This document shows, one piece after another, positions 25,150-35,963 of a stretch of DNA of 64,000 nucleotides. Position 1 is the stretch's first letter. Every line of letters starts with the position of its first letter. This DNA is from Brachypodius melanocephalos. Taxonomy: Eukaryota > Chordata > Aves > Passeriformes > Pycnonotidae. The stretch is taken from the NCBI GenBank assembly GCA_013398615.1, contig VZSR01000520.1, forward strand, positions 28,811,604 to 28,875,603, given 5' to 3'. A program made the position numbers and the translations under genes. Under the pieces are notes generated by a model. It worked only from the letters and a program-made list of their open reading frames with translations. It ran no database searches and was not told the DNA's origin.

Positions 25150-26060
25150 TTGCTCTGACGGCTGGTGCCTGGTGGCAAACTGAAGGAAAAAATAAACCGC
25201 ATCTGCCCGGCTTCACCTTGCCGGGACCAGAGGGGTAAAAATCCTCCCATGCTGTGCCGGCCCGGTGAAGAGCGCTCGAGCAACGAGACGCTGACGGGCC
25301 GAAGGCAGCCGAGAAGCCGCCGAACCTCTTTCCTGGGAGGAGGCGGCGGAAGCGTGGGAGGCGAAGCTCGGCGGAGCGGTGCTGCCCGTGCCCGGGGCCG
25401 TGCCCATCGTCGGGGCCGCGCGGACCGTGCCGGGGGCCGGGGCACGGACCCGCGGTCTCTTTAAAAGCCGGGGCCGGTGGGGCGGGCGCGGCGGCAGCAG
25501 GGGGCGGCGGCGGCGGCGTGCGCGGGGCTCGGGCTGCTCCGGCACCGCGGCGCGCTCAGCCCTGCGCAGCTCCGCCCGCGGCCGCCCGCGGCTCTCCCGG
25601 CACGGCTCGGCTCGGCACGGCCAGCCCAGCCCAGCTTCCCCGGGACCCCCGCAGCCTCCGCGGCTGGGGCCACGCTGGAGCCCTCTGCCCCGCAGCGCAG
25701 GCGAGCCGCGAGTTGGCGCGGCGGCCGGCGCCCGCCCGGCTGCGGAGGTGAGAGGGGCGGCGGGCGGGGGGCGGCTCGGCACGGCTCGGCACGGATCGCA
25801 GGGAGCTGCCCGCCCGGCGAGCGCTGAGCGCCGCCGCTCCGGAGCTCCACGGGCGGGTTTCTCCTCACCCTTCTCACGACAACTATTTCGGATCGTTTTA
25901 TCCCTCTCCCCGTTCCTTGCTGCCCCGGCGGGGCTGGGCGCTGCCCGCCCGGGCGGAGTGGGCGCGCACCGACCCTCGGGACGCTCCGACTCCTTTGGTC
26001 AGACTTTTTGGGAGATCGCAGTTCCCGCGGCGGGGCATTTTGCAGTGGAAAACTGGTCGG
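25150..26060 (+). promoter_or_regulatory. Strong CpG island / gene promoter
   Basis: This is the most CpG-dense part of the window, with sharp borders to AT-rich DNA. A TATA-like TTTAAAAG at 25460-25467 is followed within 25 bases by a GC box (GGGGCGGG, near 25479). A (GGC)n run lies at about 25503-25517, and GCTCGGCACGG-type short repeats occur near 25600-25620 and 25772-25795. The order of TATA-like box, GC box and splice donor supports + strand transcription. Long open frames on both strands are Ala/Arg/Pro/Gly-rich shadows of GC content. The gene cannot be named from this sequence. Confidence 0.8.
25490..25747 (+). other. Putative non-coding first exon (5' UTR)
   Basis: If transcription starts about 25-30 bases after the TATA-like TTTAAAAG, exon 1 begins near 25490. 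It would end at 25747, where GCGGAG|GTGAGA is an excellent vertebrate splice donor. The interval is extremely GC-rich and includes a CGG run, so the RNA would be highly structured. No ATG-led frame resembles a known protein N-terminus, so I read it as 5' UTR. The start is an inference; the donor is a direct sequence match. An unspliced or longer exon is possible. Confidence 0.45.
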
Positions 26061-29000
26061 GTGGGGGGGCTTTCGAAAGAGAAGACACTACGCTGAGTTA
26101 TAGCAGGGAGACCCTTATAGTGAGCCTGCTGTTTGACTAAAGCTTAAAGATTTCTTTTTTAAAAAAATACTAACGAGAAAAGAAGAGAGACTGAAGATGA
26201 AAGTTTTTTTCTTTAATATTTTTTTGCCTCTTCCAAGTCTTCGGATCTATAACGGTAGCGCCTTTCTTCCCCGCCTTCCATTTGTTTGTATTAATGATTT
26301 AGTAGCCGTCTTGCCTGAAAACTTCCACCGTGAGTGACTGCTGTGGGTTTTCAGGCAGTCAGTGACCTTAAAGGTTGGTTCAGTGCTTTTTTTTCGTGCA
26401 AAATCTATGTGAAATAACCGCTGTATTATTTTATTCTTATAGTGTTTTTTTTTTTTTCCTGTAAGAAAAAAATACACCTGCTTTATAATTTAAAAGAAAA
26501 CACCATTGAGTCAGGGAGTGATGTAATTCTCCTACCTAAGGGCACCGACTCTGGTGCTTTGCAGGTGACTTGTCTTTTGCTTACTCTTAAATTTATTTTA
26601 ATGGTAATCTTATGTGGCTAGGAAAAACATATTTAACGGTGCTGTTTTAAGACTGTTTTTTGTTAAAATTGAACACTTTCTATTTCAATTTTTTTTTCTT
26701 TCTGATTTCTGCCCCTCCTCCCTGAAAAGAAAACAATAAAAAAGATTAGGCATGAGATCAGCGGCAGAAAAACCAAAGGATTGGGGAGGCAGAACCGGGG
26801 CTAAAAACATTGAATCGGTTATAAAAAACACACACCTTTTGGCTTTTCCAAGCTCTCATCCTACCTTTCTGTGGTCAAACTGTTCAACACTTCATTGCAA
26901 ATAGTTTTAAGAAATTATTTCGGTTTTCTCTAAATATTATTTGTCCCTCCTGTATTTTTTACTACCCGTAATTGTTCTGAGATAAGCACACAGCCCTCCT
27001 AAAAAGGTGAATATTGAAATGACCGCTCACCAATACCTCCTTATTGCATATTTTGAGGGGCTATTTTTTGAGGGGGCGAACTCTTAACTACACTAGTGAA
27101 AAGTGTAAGAGAGACGTTGTGTAGGTGGGGGAAAATTTGATCACAAAAGGTTTTGTTTGCCATGATGATACGGTCAGTTATTAATTGTAACGTTAACCAG
27201 AAAGGTGTTAATGTCTGTTGCTGGTTTCATTTAAAATGGTCATTGGTGTTACGTTTAACAAGTTTATATAAGGGTTAGTAGTATTTTGGGGGGAGGAGGT
27301 TGCAGAGATTATTGCTCTTGGGTTTGCGACTGAACGCATTTTATCAGCTGAATGAACTGGATTATTGTATAGACATAATTTTCCATTTCTCTCTCAGTTT
27401 CTTTTCAGTATTTGGCACTTTCTTCAACATTTATCTGTCGGTAACAAAGTGTATGGTTTTCGGGAGTAGGGAGGTGCAGCTGGGGACACTGGAAGTTTGG
27501 GAATAATGTGAGCAACAGGACTGTATTTATTTTAAAAAAAGCAAACCCCAAAGTTAGGAGGTGAGGATTCTCTTTCTGGAGCATTCGGGCACCTTCTGGT
27601 GGGGTATGTCTCTAGGCTTTTAATTATTTATTTCACTTTTGTCCTTTCAAAAATGAAGTAGAGCGAAACCAAAATGAAACAAAGTAAAATTAGAGTAAGC
27701 GTTGAAAAATAAATAAATAAGGCAAGGGAACAGCTGGAAGCCCAATACTTGGTTTCATCAACCTGGTGGCGATGGCTTCTCGATAGAAGCGATATCTGCC
27801 GATATCACCCCTGTTCCATGGCCGTAGCCTGGCCTCATTTTACGCTGCGTTTCCACTGAACATGTTGACGTGCTGCTGCTTATATAAGGGGAAGAACAAA
27901 TTCAAGCAGATTAGTGCTTGGGATTTTGAGATCGGCTACCCAGATCGCGTTGTGGGTTTTTTTCCTTTCCTTGGGGGAGCTGATGGGGGAAGGCTGGAGA
28001 ATGACGGGAGGGGGTGAAATCAGAATATGTGGTTGGGAGAAGATGGGGGTGATGCGGGGAGCAGCTTATTCGCATAATGTCTGCGCTGCGTCCCTTTTTC
28101 TTTTCTTTTTATAAAACCCATTATCTCTAAAAACACATTATTCTTCAGCCGGGTCTAAAAAAAAATAGTGGGAGGGGTTATCATAGCGAGGGGGTTTGGT
28201 ATGGGAGTCATTAGACCCACTGCTGCAAAACCAAGATACAGAAATCCATCTGCACCAACATTTCGGAGGGAGGGAGGGCGTAGAGAGGGGGGAAGGGATG
28301 GATTGTCTATCTTGGATTAGTGAAGTGGAGCTTTGTATTCTTCGTTTTCCTCCCCATTTTCTGCCATTTTCCCCCATCCCCCCCATCTGCACACCCGCTT
28401 TCCTCCTCCCAGCCCCCACTCCCCCGAAGGTTTCTCATCCCTTGACGAGAAAATTCTGTGTTACATCCTGATGGCTCTGCGGCTTTTTTTTAGTGCATCA
28501 CAACAGTGGCACGATGACCTTTACTTCGTGCCACACGGATTTGGGTTCCCGATAGGACTGTGGCCGCAGCTTGGGCACACTCGCACACCCATAGTCACGT
28601 ACCTTGGATAGTCGGTGATTTCATTTTGATTTTTGCGTATGCATCTTTGTGTGTCTGTGCGGTTGGTAAACACTGGCAGAGGGTAAGGAACGCAGTAATT
28701 GCCAAAGGCACGTCCATCCATTTCGCCAGCCCCTCTTGCCGTTCTCTTTTCCTGGACATTGTGTCACACATTGTGAGATTTTGTGTTGGGGAGGGGTGTG
28801 CCCTGTGTGGATAGCAGGGGCCTTGGGGGTTGAAGGGAGTGTATTTGTACTGGGGAGGGAGAAATCGTGTGGGGGGAAATGGACCTGACAATGCTAATAA
28901 CATTATTTTGGTCAAATGAACGTCTGGTGATAATGATGCAGTGTAACCATCCGTGAAATACATGCTTGCGACACACTGGAATAAAGGTTACTCCAGGGAG

Positions 29001-30088
29001 CTCCGTCAGAGCCAGGCATGCTCGGGGGAGTGAGCTGTCCCCTTGATATGGGAAGCAAAATTCATAAGCATCCCAGGTCCCCTCCCTTTCCAATGCCTCC
29101 TTGCATGTCCGAGCTGGAGGGCATTGCGATGAAGAGAGGGGGTGGGCTGCATTGGAGCAAGGACGAAACAAAGCATTCCTGCCTCATCCTCCCGTGCCAT
29201 CCTCTCTTGCCCTCCTTGAGCTTATCCGTGCTGTTGATCCAGACGATACAGGAATATCGCCATTTCCATGCAGTCCCTGCTGGAGCCTGGAGGGTGGTGG
29301 ATTGAGAGGCGGAGAAAAGCTCCTTGTGTTTCTGGTGTAGGATGTGCAGGAGAGCCATGGCTTTTCAGGTCTGAGTGGAAAAGGCTGGGGTGGGGAAGCA
29401 AAGGGAGGTAAGAGTCTTTTCCTCCATCCATTGTCCCATTCCTTCCCCCAGGTAGAACACGGTAGGACTCAGTAGCCTCAGTGGGTGGCTGTGGTGACTG
29501 GCATGCGGGGATGAGAGAGCTGAGACAGCGAGAGGGAAGCTTTTCCTGCATTTCACGATGTTCAGGACCCTCTCCGAGGCTCACAGACCTGCTCAACACC
29601 CTCCTTTGCTGGGTGCGAAGGACTCTGTCTTTGGTCATGGGCTGCTCACGCCCAGGCCAAGGGGAGCTGTGGCAAGAAGGTGCTCCTGTGGGTTCTGCCA
29701 GATGCTACTTCTCGTTTCCTCTGTGTTACTGTGCCTGCTCTGAGGTCTCCGTATTTCTGGATCTTTCCACTTCATGAAACAATAGCAAAAGTTGAATAGA
29801 TCTGTCCAGAGTTACTGATGTTCTCCTTTCTCTGACCTTGAGGTGCAGTGGTAAACTACAGCCAGGAAGATGGGGTCAGGGGTGTGTCCAGTGCCCCACA
29901 TGGTTGCTCTAGGTGATGCCTGGAGAGATTCCTCTGCTCCCCTGGTTTTTGCTCACCAGAGCCAGTCTTGCTTCAGCTGCTCAGCTTCACCAGTAGTTAC
30001 TTTTTGATCTCTCCCTGCTGTCCCTGGTACCTCAGTTACTTTGGAACTGGTTGTTGTCCTGCAGCTCCTGTGCTTCTGGGAATCTTAC
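26061..30088. other. CpG-island shore, candidate intron 1 with regulatory sequence
   Basis: Four kilobases downstream of the island hold no recognisable transposon and keep scattered CpGs, for example around 27770-27890 and 28490-28600. The region includes a TATATAAG at about 27881-27888, G-rich blocks around 27970-28060, and a C-rich block at 28371-28436 with several runs of three to seven C. The combination resembles the start of a first intron of a developmental gene, which often carries enhancers. No coding exon is evident. Confidence 0.4.
28371..28436 (-). other. C-rich block with G-quadruplex potential on the minus strand
   Basis: The + strand carries several runs of three or more C separated by short spacers (CCCCCATCCCCCCCATC, then CCTCCTCCCAGCCCCC and ACTCCCCCG). 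The minus strand therefore has at least four G runs suitable for a quadruplex. This is a compositional observation only. Confidence 0.5.
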
Positions 30089-30552
30089 CATCATACAATA
30101 TCCTCTCAGTTGGAAGTCCAAGTCCTGGCCCTGAACAAAACACTCTGAGAATCACACCATGTGCCTGAGGGTATTGTCCAAATGCTTCTTGAACTCTGTC
30201 AGGCTTGGTGAGCCTGTTCCTGGCTTCCTCTGGGGAGCCTGTTCCAGTGCCCAACCATTCTCTGTGTGAAGAATCTTTTCTTAACATTTAACCTAAACCT
30301 CCTCTGATTCAGCTTCAGGCCATTTCCTTGGGTCCTGTCACTGATCACCAGAGAGAAGAGATCAGTGCCCGCTCCTCCACTTCCCCTCATGAAGAAGTCG
30401 TACACTCTGATGAGGTATTTCCTGTTTCCTATAGACTCAACAGTCCAAGTGACCTCACCTGTTTCTCGTAAGGTTTGTCCTTTAGGCCCTTCACCATCTT
30501 TGTAGCCCTCCTTTCAATGCTCTCTTACATCTTTTTATCCTCCTTACATTGG
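30089..30552 (-). mobile_element. CR1 LINE (CR1-Y-like), 3' fragment
   Basis: On the minus strand the peptide includes LFSLVISDRTQGNG and a following RFRLNVKKRFFTQRM-HWNRLPR run, the C-terminal region of CR1 ORF2. The 3' non-coding tail carries ACATGGTGTGATTCTCAGAG and ends near 30089 in a TATTGTATGATGG-type tail. The wording of the 3' end suggests the CR1-Y group. It is 5'-truncated and has indels, so it cannot be active. Confidence 0.9.
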
Positions 30553-30897
30553 GCTCTTACATGGCTGCTCTCTAAGATGATGTGGTGGCAATCTGAGCAA
30601 CAGGCAGAATGTATTGTAGGGCCTGTGTGCTTGCTCCCATCCTGTGGAGACTGCCTCGCTGCTATCTCCCTGCTGCCCTGAAGTGCAAAGGTGGGCCCAA
30701 GGTTTTATGGTTCCTCCTTTTCCCCAGTGATTCAAGTACTAGTGTGTTGTTGCATGGTTAGCTTGCTTTTATGAATTATTCGTTAACAGGAAAAGTTGGA
30801 AAAAGCCTTACTGTAGGTACATTTCAGTGGTTGCAATGTGAGTTTTGTAGCTCACCCTGACTCTGCTGCTTTGCCCTTCCTTGAGCTTTCACAGCCG

Positions 30898-30997
30898 NNN
30901 NNNNNNNNNNNNNNNNNNNNNNNNNNNNNNNNNNNNNNNNNNNNNNNNNNNNNNNNNNNNNNNNNNNNNNNNNNNNNNNNNNNNNNNNNNNNNNNNN
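30898..30997. other. Assembly gap (100 N)
   Basis: Exactly 100 unknown bases, a conventional placeholder for a gap of unknown size. The join between the two sides may hide more sequence. Confidence 0.99.
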
Positions 30998-33900
30998 ATC
31001 TATTTTCTTTTGCCCTGTTCTTCAGCTCTGTGCTCTGGGCATGTGCAGGTGGATGTCGGGATACTGGCTGAGCTGTGATAGGCTGTATCAGTGATAAGGA
31101 CACACAGTGATCTGTCCAAGAACAAACTGAAGAGTCAGAAGCTTTATGATGACCAAAAGCCAGGGTAAGAGATGACCTCTTATGATGATGCAGGAGACAT
31201 GATGTTTAATTTAAAACCAAGATGCATCCAGCTTTATCTGCCCCTGCCTCCCACCACCATGAAGAGATTTATCTTTGGACAATTGCCCAAGCAGCTGGAG
31301 CCAGAAATTACTCAAATTTTGGTTAAGCTTTGGAAATTTTTATCAGCTCTCATCTCTCCTTCATCCCCTTCTTCTAGGTAACAGTGGTCTGTCAGTATAG
31401 CAGAGCTGGTTTCTAATTCATACAGCAAGTGGTGAGGAAGATACTTTTAATTTTGGAAACCAAGATACAAGAGGGATTGATAACTTCTTGAAACCAGTAC
31501 ACTACGTAATCTTGGTTCAGGTTGTTTACTTTTCCTTTTCTTTTGTTTCTCCTCACTCGGGCATAGACAGTGGCAATTCATGTGTAAATGACTCTGAGAA
31601 TCAGAAGTGGTGTTTTGACTTCTACTGCCATCCAAACAGCCAGACCGGGACAAGTTTGTAGAAAGGCGGCATGGGAGAAGTTGTTCTGCCTTTCTCCTTG
31701 TTGTGGGCAATGCATAATACTTTTAGTGCTCAGTTTATACCTCGCCCCCCCCCCCTTTTTTTTTTTAATGGAAAACCCATGACTTTTGGTTGGGCTAGCC
31801 TGAGTATGGTTTTACTGAAGTCTAGTAGGGATAAAATTGAGTGTTTCTACAGTGATGTTCTTGAAAAGTTGAGCAATAAGAATCCTACTGGAAATACACT
31901 AGTGATGTTGGAAGATCGTATGTTCTTCCTAAAGGGAAGGTGGGAACACAATGTCTTGTGTTACCATTCACAGAAAACAGTGCCCTCTGAGCACAGTGGA
32001 CAGCTCTTGTGAACTGTACACCACACAGCCAGCTTGGCAAAGTGCTCTATCCGGGCTAAAGCCTTCAGCCTCTTTAGACACTGGACTGCTGTGGGTGTCA
32101 CTGTGTGGCTTTTCAGAGGGTGGTGCAGGTTCACTTACAGTTGTCAGAAGTTCAGCTCTGTCTGAAATATGGCCTCTTGCTACAGGATGGATTACCCTTT
32201 ATCTGCTTTGCTTCCCCTTGTCTCAGAGCTTTCTTCTTGTTTCTCACAGCCATGTGCCTGAGTTCACTCTCTGGCATACTCCCCTGCCTGCCTTTTGTCT
32301 GCTGGCAGAAGAAGCAAGCTGGGGTAGTGGGAAGGGTGTATCAGGGATTTTGGGGCTGTCAGCATATCTATTGTCTCTCAGTGGTGTGCTGAGCTCCTGT
32401 CCTTTCCAAATTCCTTTCCTCTGCCCTTGATTGTGAGGGATGACTAATTTCTAACACATTCTGCTTGTGTCATTCCTAGTCCTGCCGCTTGTCATCCATC
32501 ACATCATGAGAACTAATTAACACTGGTAGCTTTGGATCCTGGGAATGACAGTGCTTGGGTAGTAAACCCTTTCCAAGATCCTGATGTCTCCCTTCATAAC
32601 TAGGGCAGCTCAGCCCAGGAGTTCATGGGCTCTGCTGTCCTTTGCTAGCTGCACCAGCCCTGTGTGTGTAGCAGGGAGGGCGCTCAAGCCCTAGGCCTGC
32701 CTTATAATGCCCTTGACAGTGCTGCAGCATCCCCTGCATCCAAGTACCTCCCAGCAGCCGGATGAGAGCCAAGGAATGGGATAGAATAATTGATGAGGAT
32801 AGGGGGAGGTATGAGGTAAACTTTTTGAAGCTGCCGGTAGCATCTCCGCTGCCTTTGGGTACATACAGCTGTGCGGAGTTCCAGGATCTGCTTGTGAGTT
32901 TGACCCTCTGAATGAGAATCCCCTGCTCATGGCACAGCACACTGTCCTGTTTCTGCTGTGTTGATGGGGCAGTCATCAGGGGAATCAGTGCCATTCTGCT
33001 TCCGTGGGGATGGCAGGATTAAAGGTGAGGCCTGAGGCCTCAGTCATACTGTGAGGCTACACAGAGAACATTTGCTCTCCTTCTCCCTCTGCTTTGTCCT
33101 TTCTGCTTCTAACAAAGGAGAGTCCCATGGGGGTGGAAAGAAAGGTAACTAAGCAAGAGGATGATGTTTGCTAGCAGCTGAAGGAGGATGAGGAGAGGAA
33201 TAACTTTTAAGTTGGGTTAATTGTCTAATGGGACTGGCTACATCTGCCAAGCAAGGTAGTGCTGGCTTTGTTTCATTCTGCTCTTGCATCCTGCTTTTTT
33301 TTCCCAATAATGTGTTAATTAAACATTGATTTCAGGGGGAAAAGGAATCTGCTTGAACTGCAGAAACTAAATGGAGTGTGGAGGAATGGGATCTGTGAGG
33401 GATGTGTGGAAGGACCTTCTGTCCTGTCTTCATGACTAGTCATGGAGGGAAGCAAGGAAAGAGCTGTAGAAAAATCTGTTCACTTTAAGCTTAGAGTCCT
33501 TCACTTATTTTAAGTGTGAATCTTCTTCCTTCTGTAACTGCACAGTTTTCAACTGATACAAGGTAAGGAATTACCAGGCAGACAACAGTATTTCTTACAA
33601 AACACTTCATTTTTATTAAAAAGCAAAATGGAAGAGAGATTATTTTCAAGGTCTTCGAGAGGCTTACTGTCCAGTTTGATATTCTTCTAATTTTCTACTC
33701 TTACAGTTGCTGTTGTACATATAGGTGAACCAAATTGTGGTGCAAGTTAAACCACCAGTTGTGAGGCTCTTGTTAGTTGCAAATATCTAACTGACCTTCA
33801 TTTACTACATGTGGATGTCAGTCACTGAACGCACATATAAGCTTGTTACGTGCAGTTTTTGATTCTTTCTCTTCTGGTCCTTGGAGCATTGGAAGGTGAG

Positions 33901-34459
33901 ACAAGATTATGATATGTCTTTCTCTTGGTTGGTTGAACTCTCTTCTGTTCATTAGACTGGAAGAGCCAATGGAAGGCTGTGCTGCCCTCCTTTTGTGCTC
34001 CCAGGTGCTTGGGATGCAAAGAGAAGATAAGAGTCCTTACTTTAGTCTGAGATCTTATCTGGAATAAACTTCTCTGCTGATGTGAGCAATATATTCTTAA
34101 CAGTATTAAACAGTTTGATTTGCGTTTTTTTGACCACTGTGCTTTCTGTCTTCACTAGTTCTGGGAACTAATGGAAAGAAGGGAATAACCTGTCTGACCT
34201 TTCTGAGCGTTGCATAAGTCTGAATTAAAGTGATCTCACAAAGATCTCAATCAGTTCATGCAGTAAGTGAAACAGCAGCATTGTCCTGAGAAGGAACCCA
34301 TCCTGGCTGTTAAATTCCTTTCTGCACCATCTGCAGTATCAGTCTACAGAAAGATCTGCTATAGCATCGGGACACATTTGAAAAAGAACAGATTACACCA
34401 CAGAGCAACCATTTTTTTAGGAAGATTTTTGACCTGCTGATGGCTGATGAAATCCACAA
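30998..34459. other. Non-coding stretch, nothing recognised
   Basis: Unique-looking sequence with only short unknown frames. A C11-T11 tract lies at 31745-31766. No transposon, exon or RNA gene is recognisable. Confidence 0.5.
31745..31766. repeat. C11T11 homopolymer junction
   Basis: Eleven C bases are followed directly by eleven T bases. This is a slippage-prone simple sequence. Confidence 0.9.
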
Positions 34460-35195
34460 AATCACAGAATGGTTAAATTTGGAAGGGCCTCTCAAGGTCA
34501 TCTGATCCAACTCCTTGCTCAAGCAGGGCCACCCAGAAATGATGACCATGTCCAGATGGCTTTTGAATATCTTCAAGGAGGGAGACTCTACAACTTCCCT
34601 GGGCAACCTGTGCTAGGGCTCAGTTACTCTCCCAGTAAAAAGGTGCTTCCTGATGTTCAAGCAGGACCTTCTGTGTTTGTTTGTGCTCATTGCTTCTGCT
34701 CCTGTCACTGAACAGTACTGAAAAGAGCCTGGCTGTGTTACCTTTACACCCTGCCTTCAGGTAATTATGTACATTGATCAGACACTGCCCTCCCCAGACA
34801 CCCTTTAGAGTATTTTCTCCTCCAGACTAAGGAGTCTTAGCTTTCCCAGCCTTTCCTAGTATGAGAGACACTCAATCTTCTTCATGGCCCTTTGTTGGAT
34901 TCCCCCTGTTATGTCTGCCTCTCTCTTGTACTGGGGAGTCCAGAACTGCACACAGTACTCCTGAGTTTGGGAGGGAAGGATCCCCTTCCTTCCTGTTGTC
35001 CTCCTGACAACATTTCTAATGCAGCCCAGGATACCATTAGCTGCCTTTTGTGCAAGGGCATGTTGTTGGCTCATATTCAATGTGCTGTCCACCAGGAACT
35101 CAGGTCCTTTTCTGTAAAGTTGCTTTTCAGGCAGGTGTTCCTCAGCATGTACTGATCCGTGGTCCATGAACTTCATTACAGTGGTATTGAGTGTC
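34460..35195 (-). mobile_element. CR1 LINE, C-terminal ORF2 and 3' end
   Basis: Minus-strand peptides match the end of CR1 pol in order: QQHALAQKAANGILGCI, then EYCVQFWTPQYKREAD and QQRAMKKIECLSY from the region after the RT core, and finally MPREVVESPSLKIFKSHLD. The element ends at the CCATTCTGTGAT-type tail near 34460. The RT catalytic core and everything upstream are missing. Frameshifts separate the conserved pieces, so it is a dead 5'-truncated copy. Confidence 0.9.
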
Positions 35196-35388
35196 AGCAG
35201 AGCAGGCAGGATGGTCCTTAAGTATTAACTTAAGAAGCAGAAGTCTGGAGTTCTTTGCCAGAGTGTGTTTAACCAGTTTTTCTCAACAGTCATCACTTTT
35301 GCCATTCACTGAAAATTCAAAATTATCATTTGTAAAACATTGAGTTCCTTGAAAGGAAAGCTTCATGTATATCTGATAACAGAATAGA

Positions 35389-35830
35389 ATAGTTCCAGTT
35401 GGAAGTGACCTACAAGGATCAATTAGTCTAACTGCTGGACCACTTCAGGGTAGACCAAACATTAAGGGATATTATTAAAGGTGTTGTGCAGCTGTCTCTG
35501 AGAGTCATAGGGCATTGACCACCCCTCTAGGAAGCCTGGTCCAGTGTTTGGTCACCTTCTCTATAAAGAATTGTTGCCTGGTATCTGGTCTGAACCTCAC
35601 CTTCTGCATTTTCGAATCATTCCTGCACATCCTGTCACTGAACACCAGGGAAAAGAGCTCAGCACCTCCCTCCAGTTCCCCTTCTCAGGAAGCTGTGGAT
35701 AGCAGTGGGCTGGCCTCTCAACCCCCTTTTTTCCTAACTAAATAAACCCAGGGTGCTCAGCCACTCCTCAGAGGATGTTTCCTAGCATTTCAGCAGCTTT
35801 TTTTAATCCTTCTCTGGACACATTCAGTTA
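35389..35830 (-). mobile_element. CR1 LINE, 3' fragment
   Basis: The segment begins (at its 3' end) AGAATAGAATAGTTCCAGTT, followed by GGAAGTGACCTACAAGGATC, the reverse complement of a common avian CR1 3' UTR. Further inward it carries AGCCTGGTCCAGTGTTTGG and CATCCTGTCACTGAACACC, corresponding to the C-terminal coding region on the minus strand. It is a separate insertion from the copy at 34460-35195, because it has its own 3' end in the same orientation. Confidence 0.85.
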
Positions 35831-35963
35831 ACATCATTTTTAATTTCAGGGTGAGGAAAATTCTGGTAATTTATTGTTCTCTTACGATGGCTGGTTACAC
35901 ACTGCAATTTTTTTGTAGACCACAAAGAAAAGAAATTTTAAATTATTTATTACTTACTTTTAC

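Noticed and set aside
25379..26140. A 253-codon open frame on the + strand (and shorter ones on both strands) across the CpG island
   Set aside because: The peptides are Ala/Arg/Gly/Pro-rich in every frame, as expected from GC-rich DNA. The frame ignores the good splice donor at 25747 and matches no family I know.
27881..27888. TATATAAG as a TATA box of an internal promoter
   Set aside because: There is no downstream exon or CpG peak at the right spacing, so it is mentioned only as part of the shore.
32623..32994. A 123-codon minus-strand frame
   Set aside because: No recognisable domain or splice context. Treated as chance.
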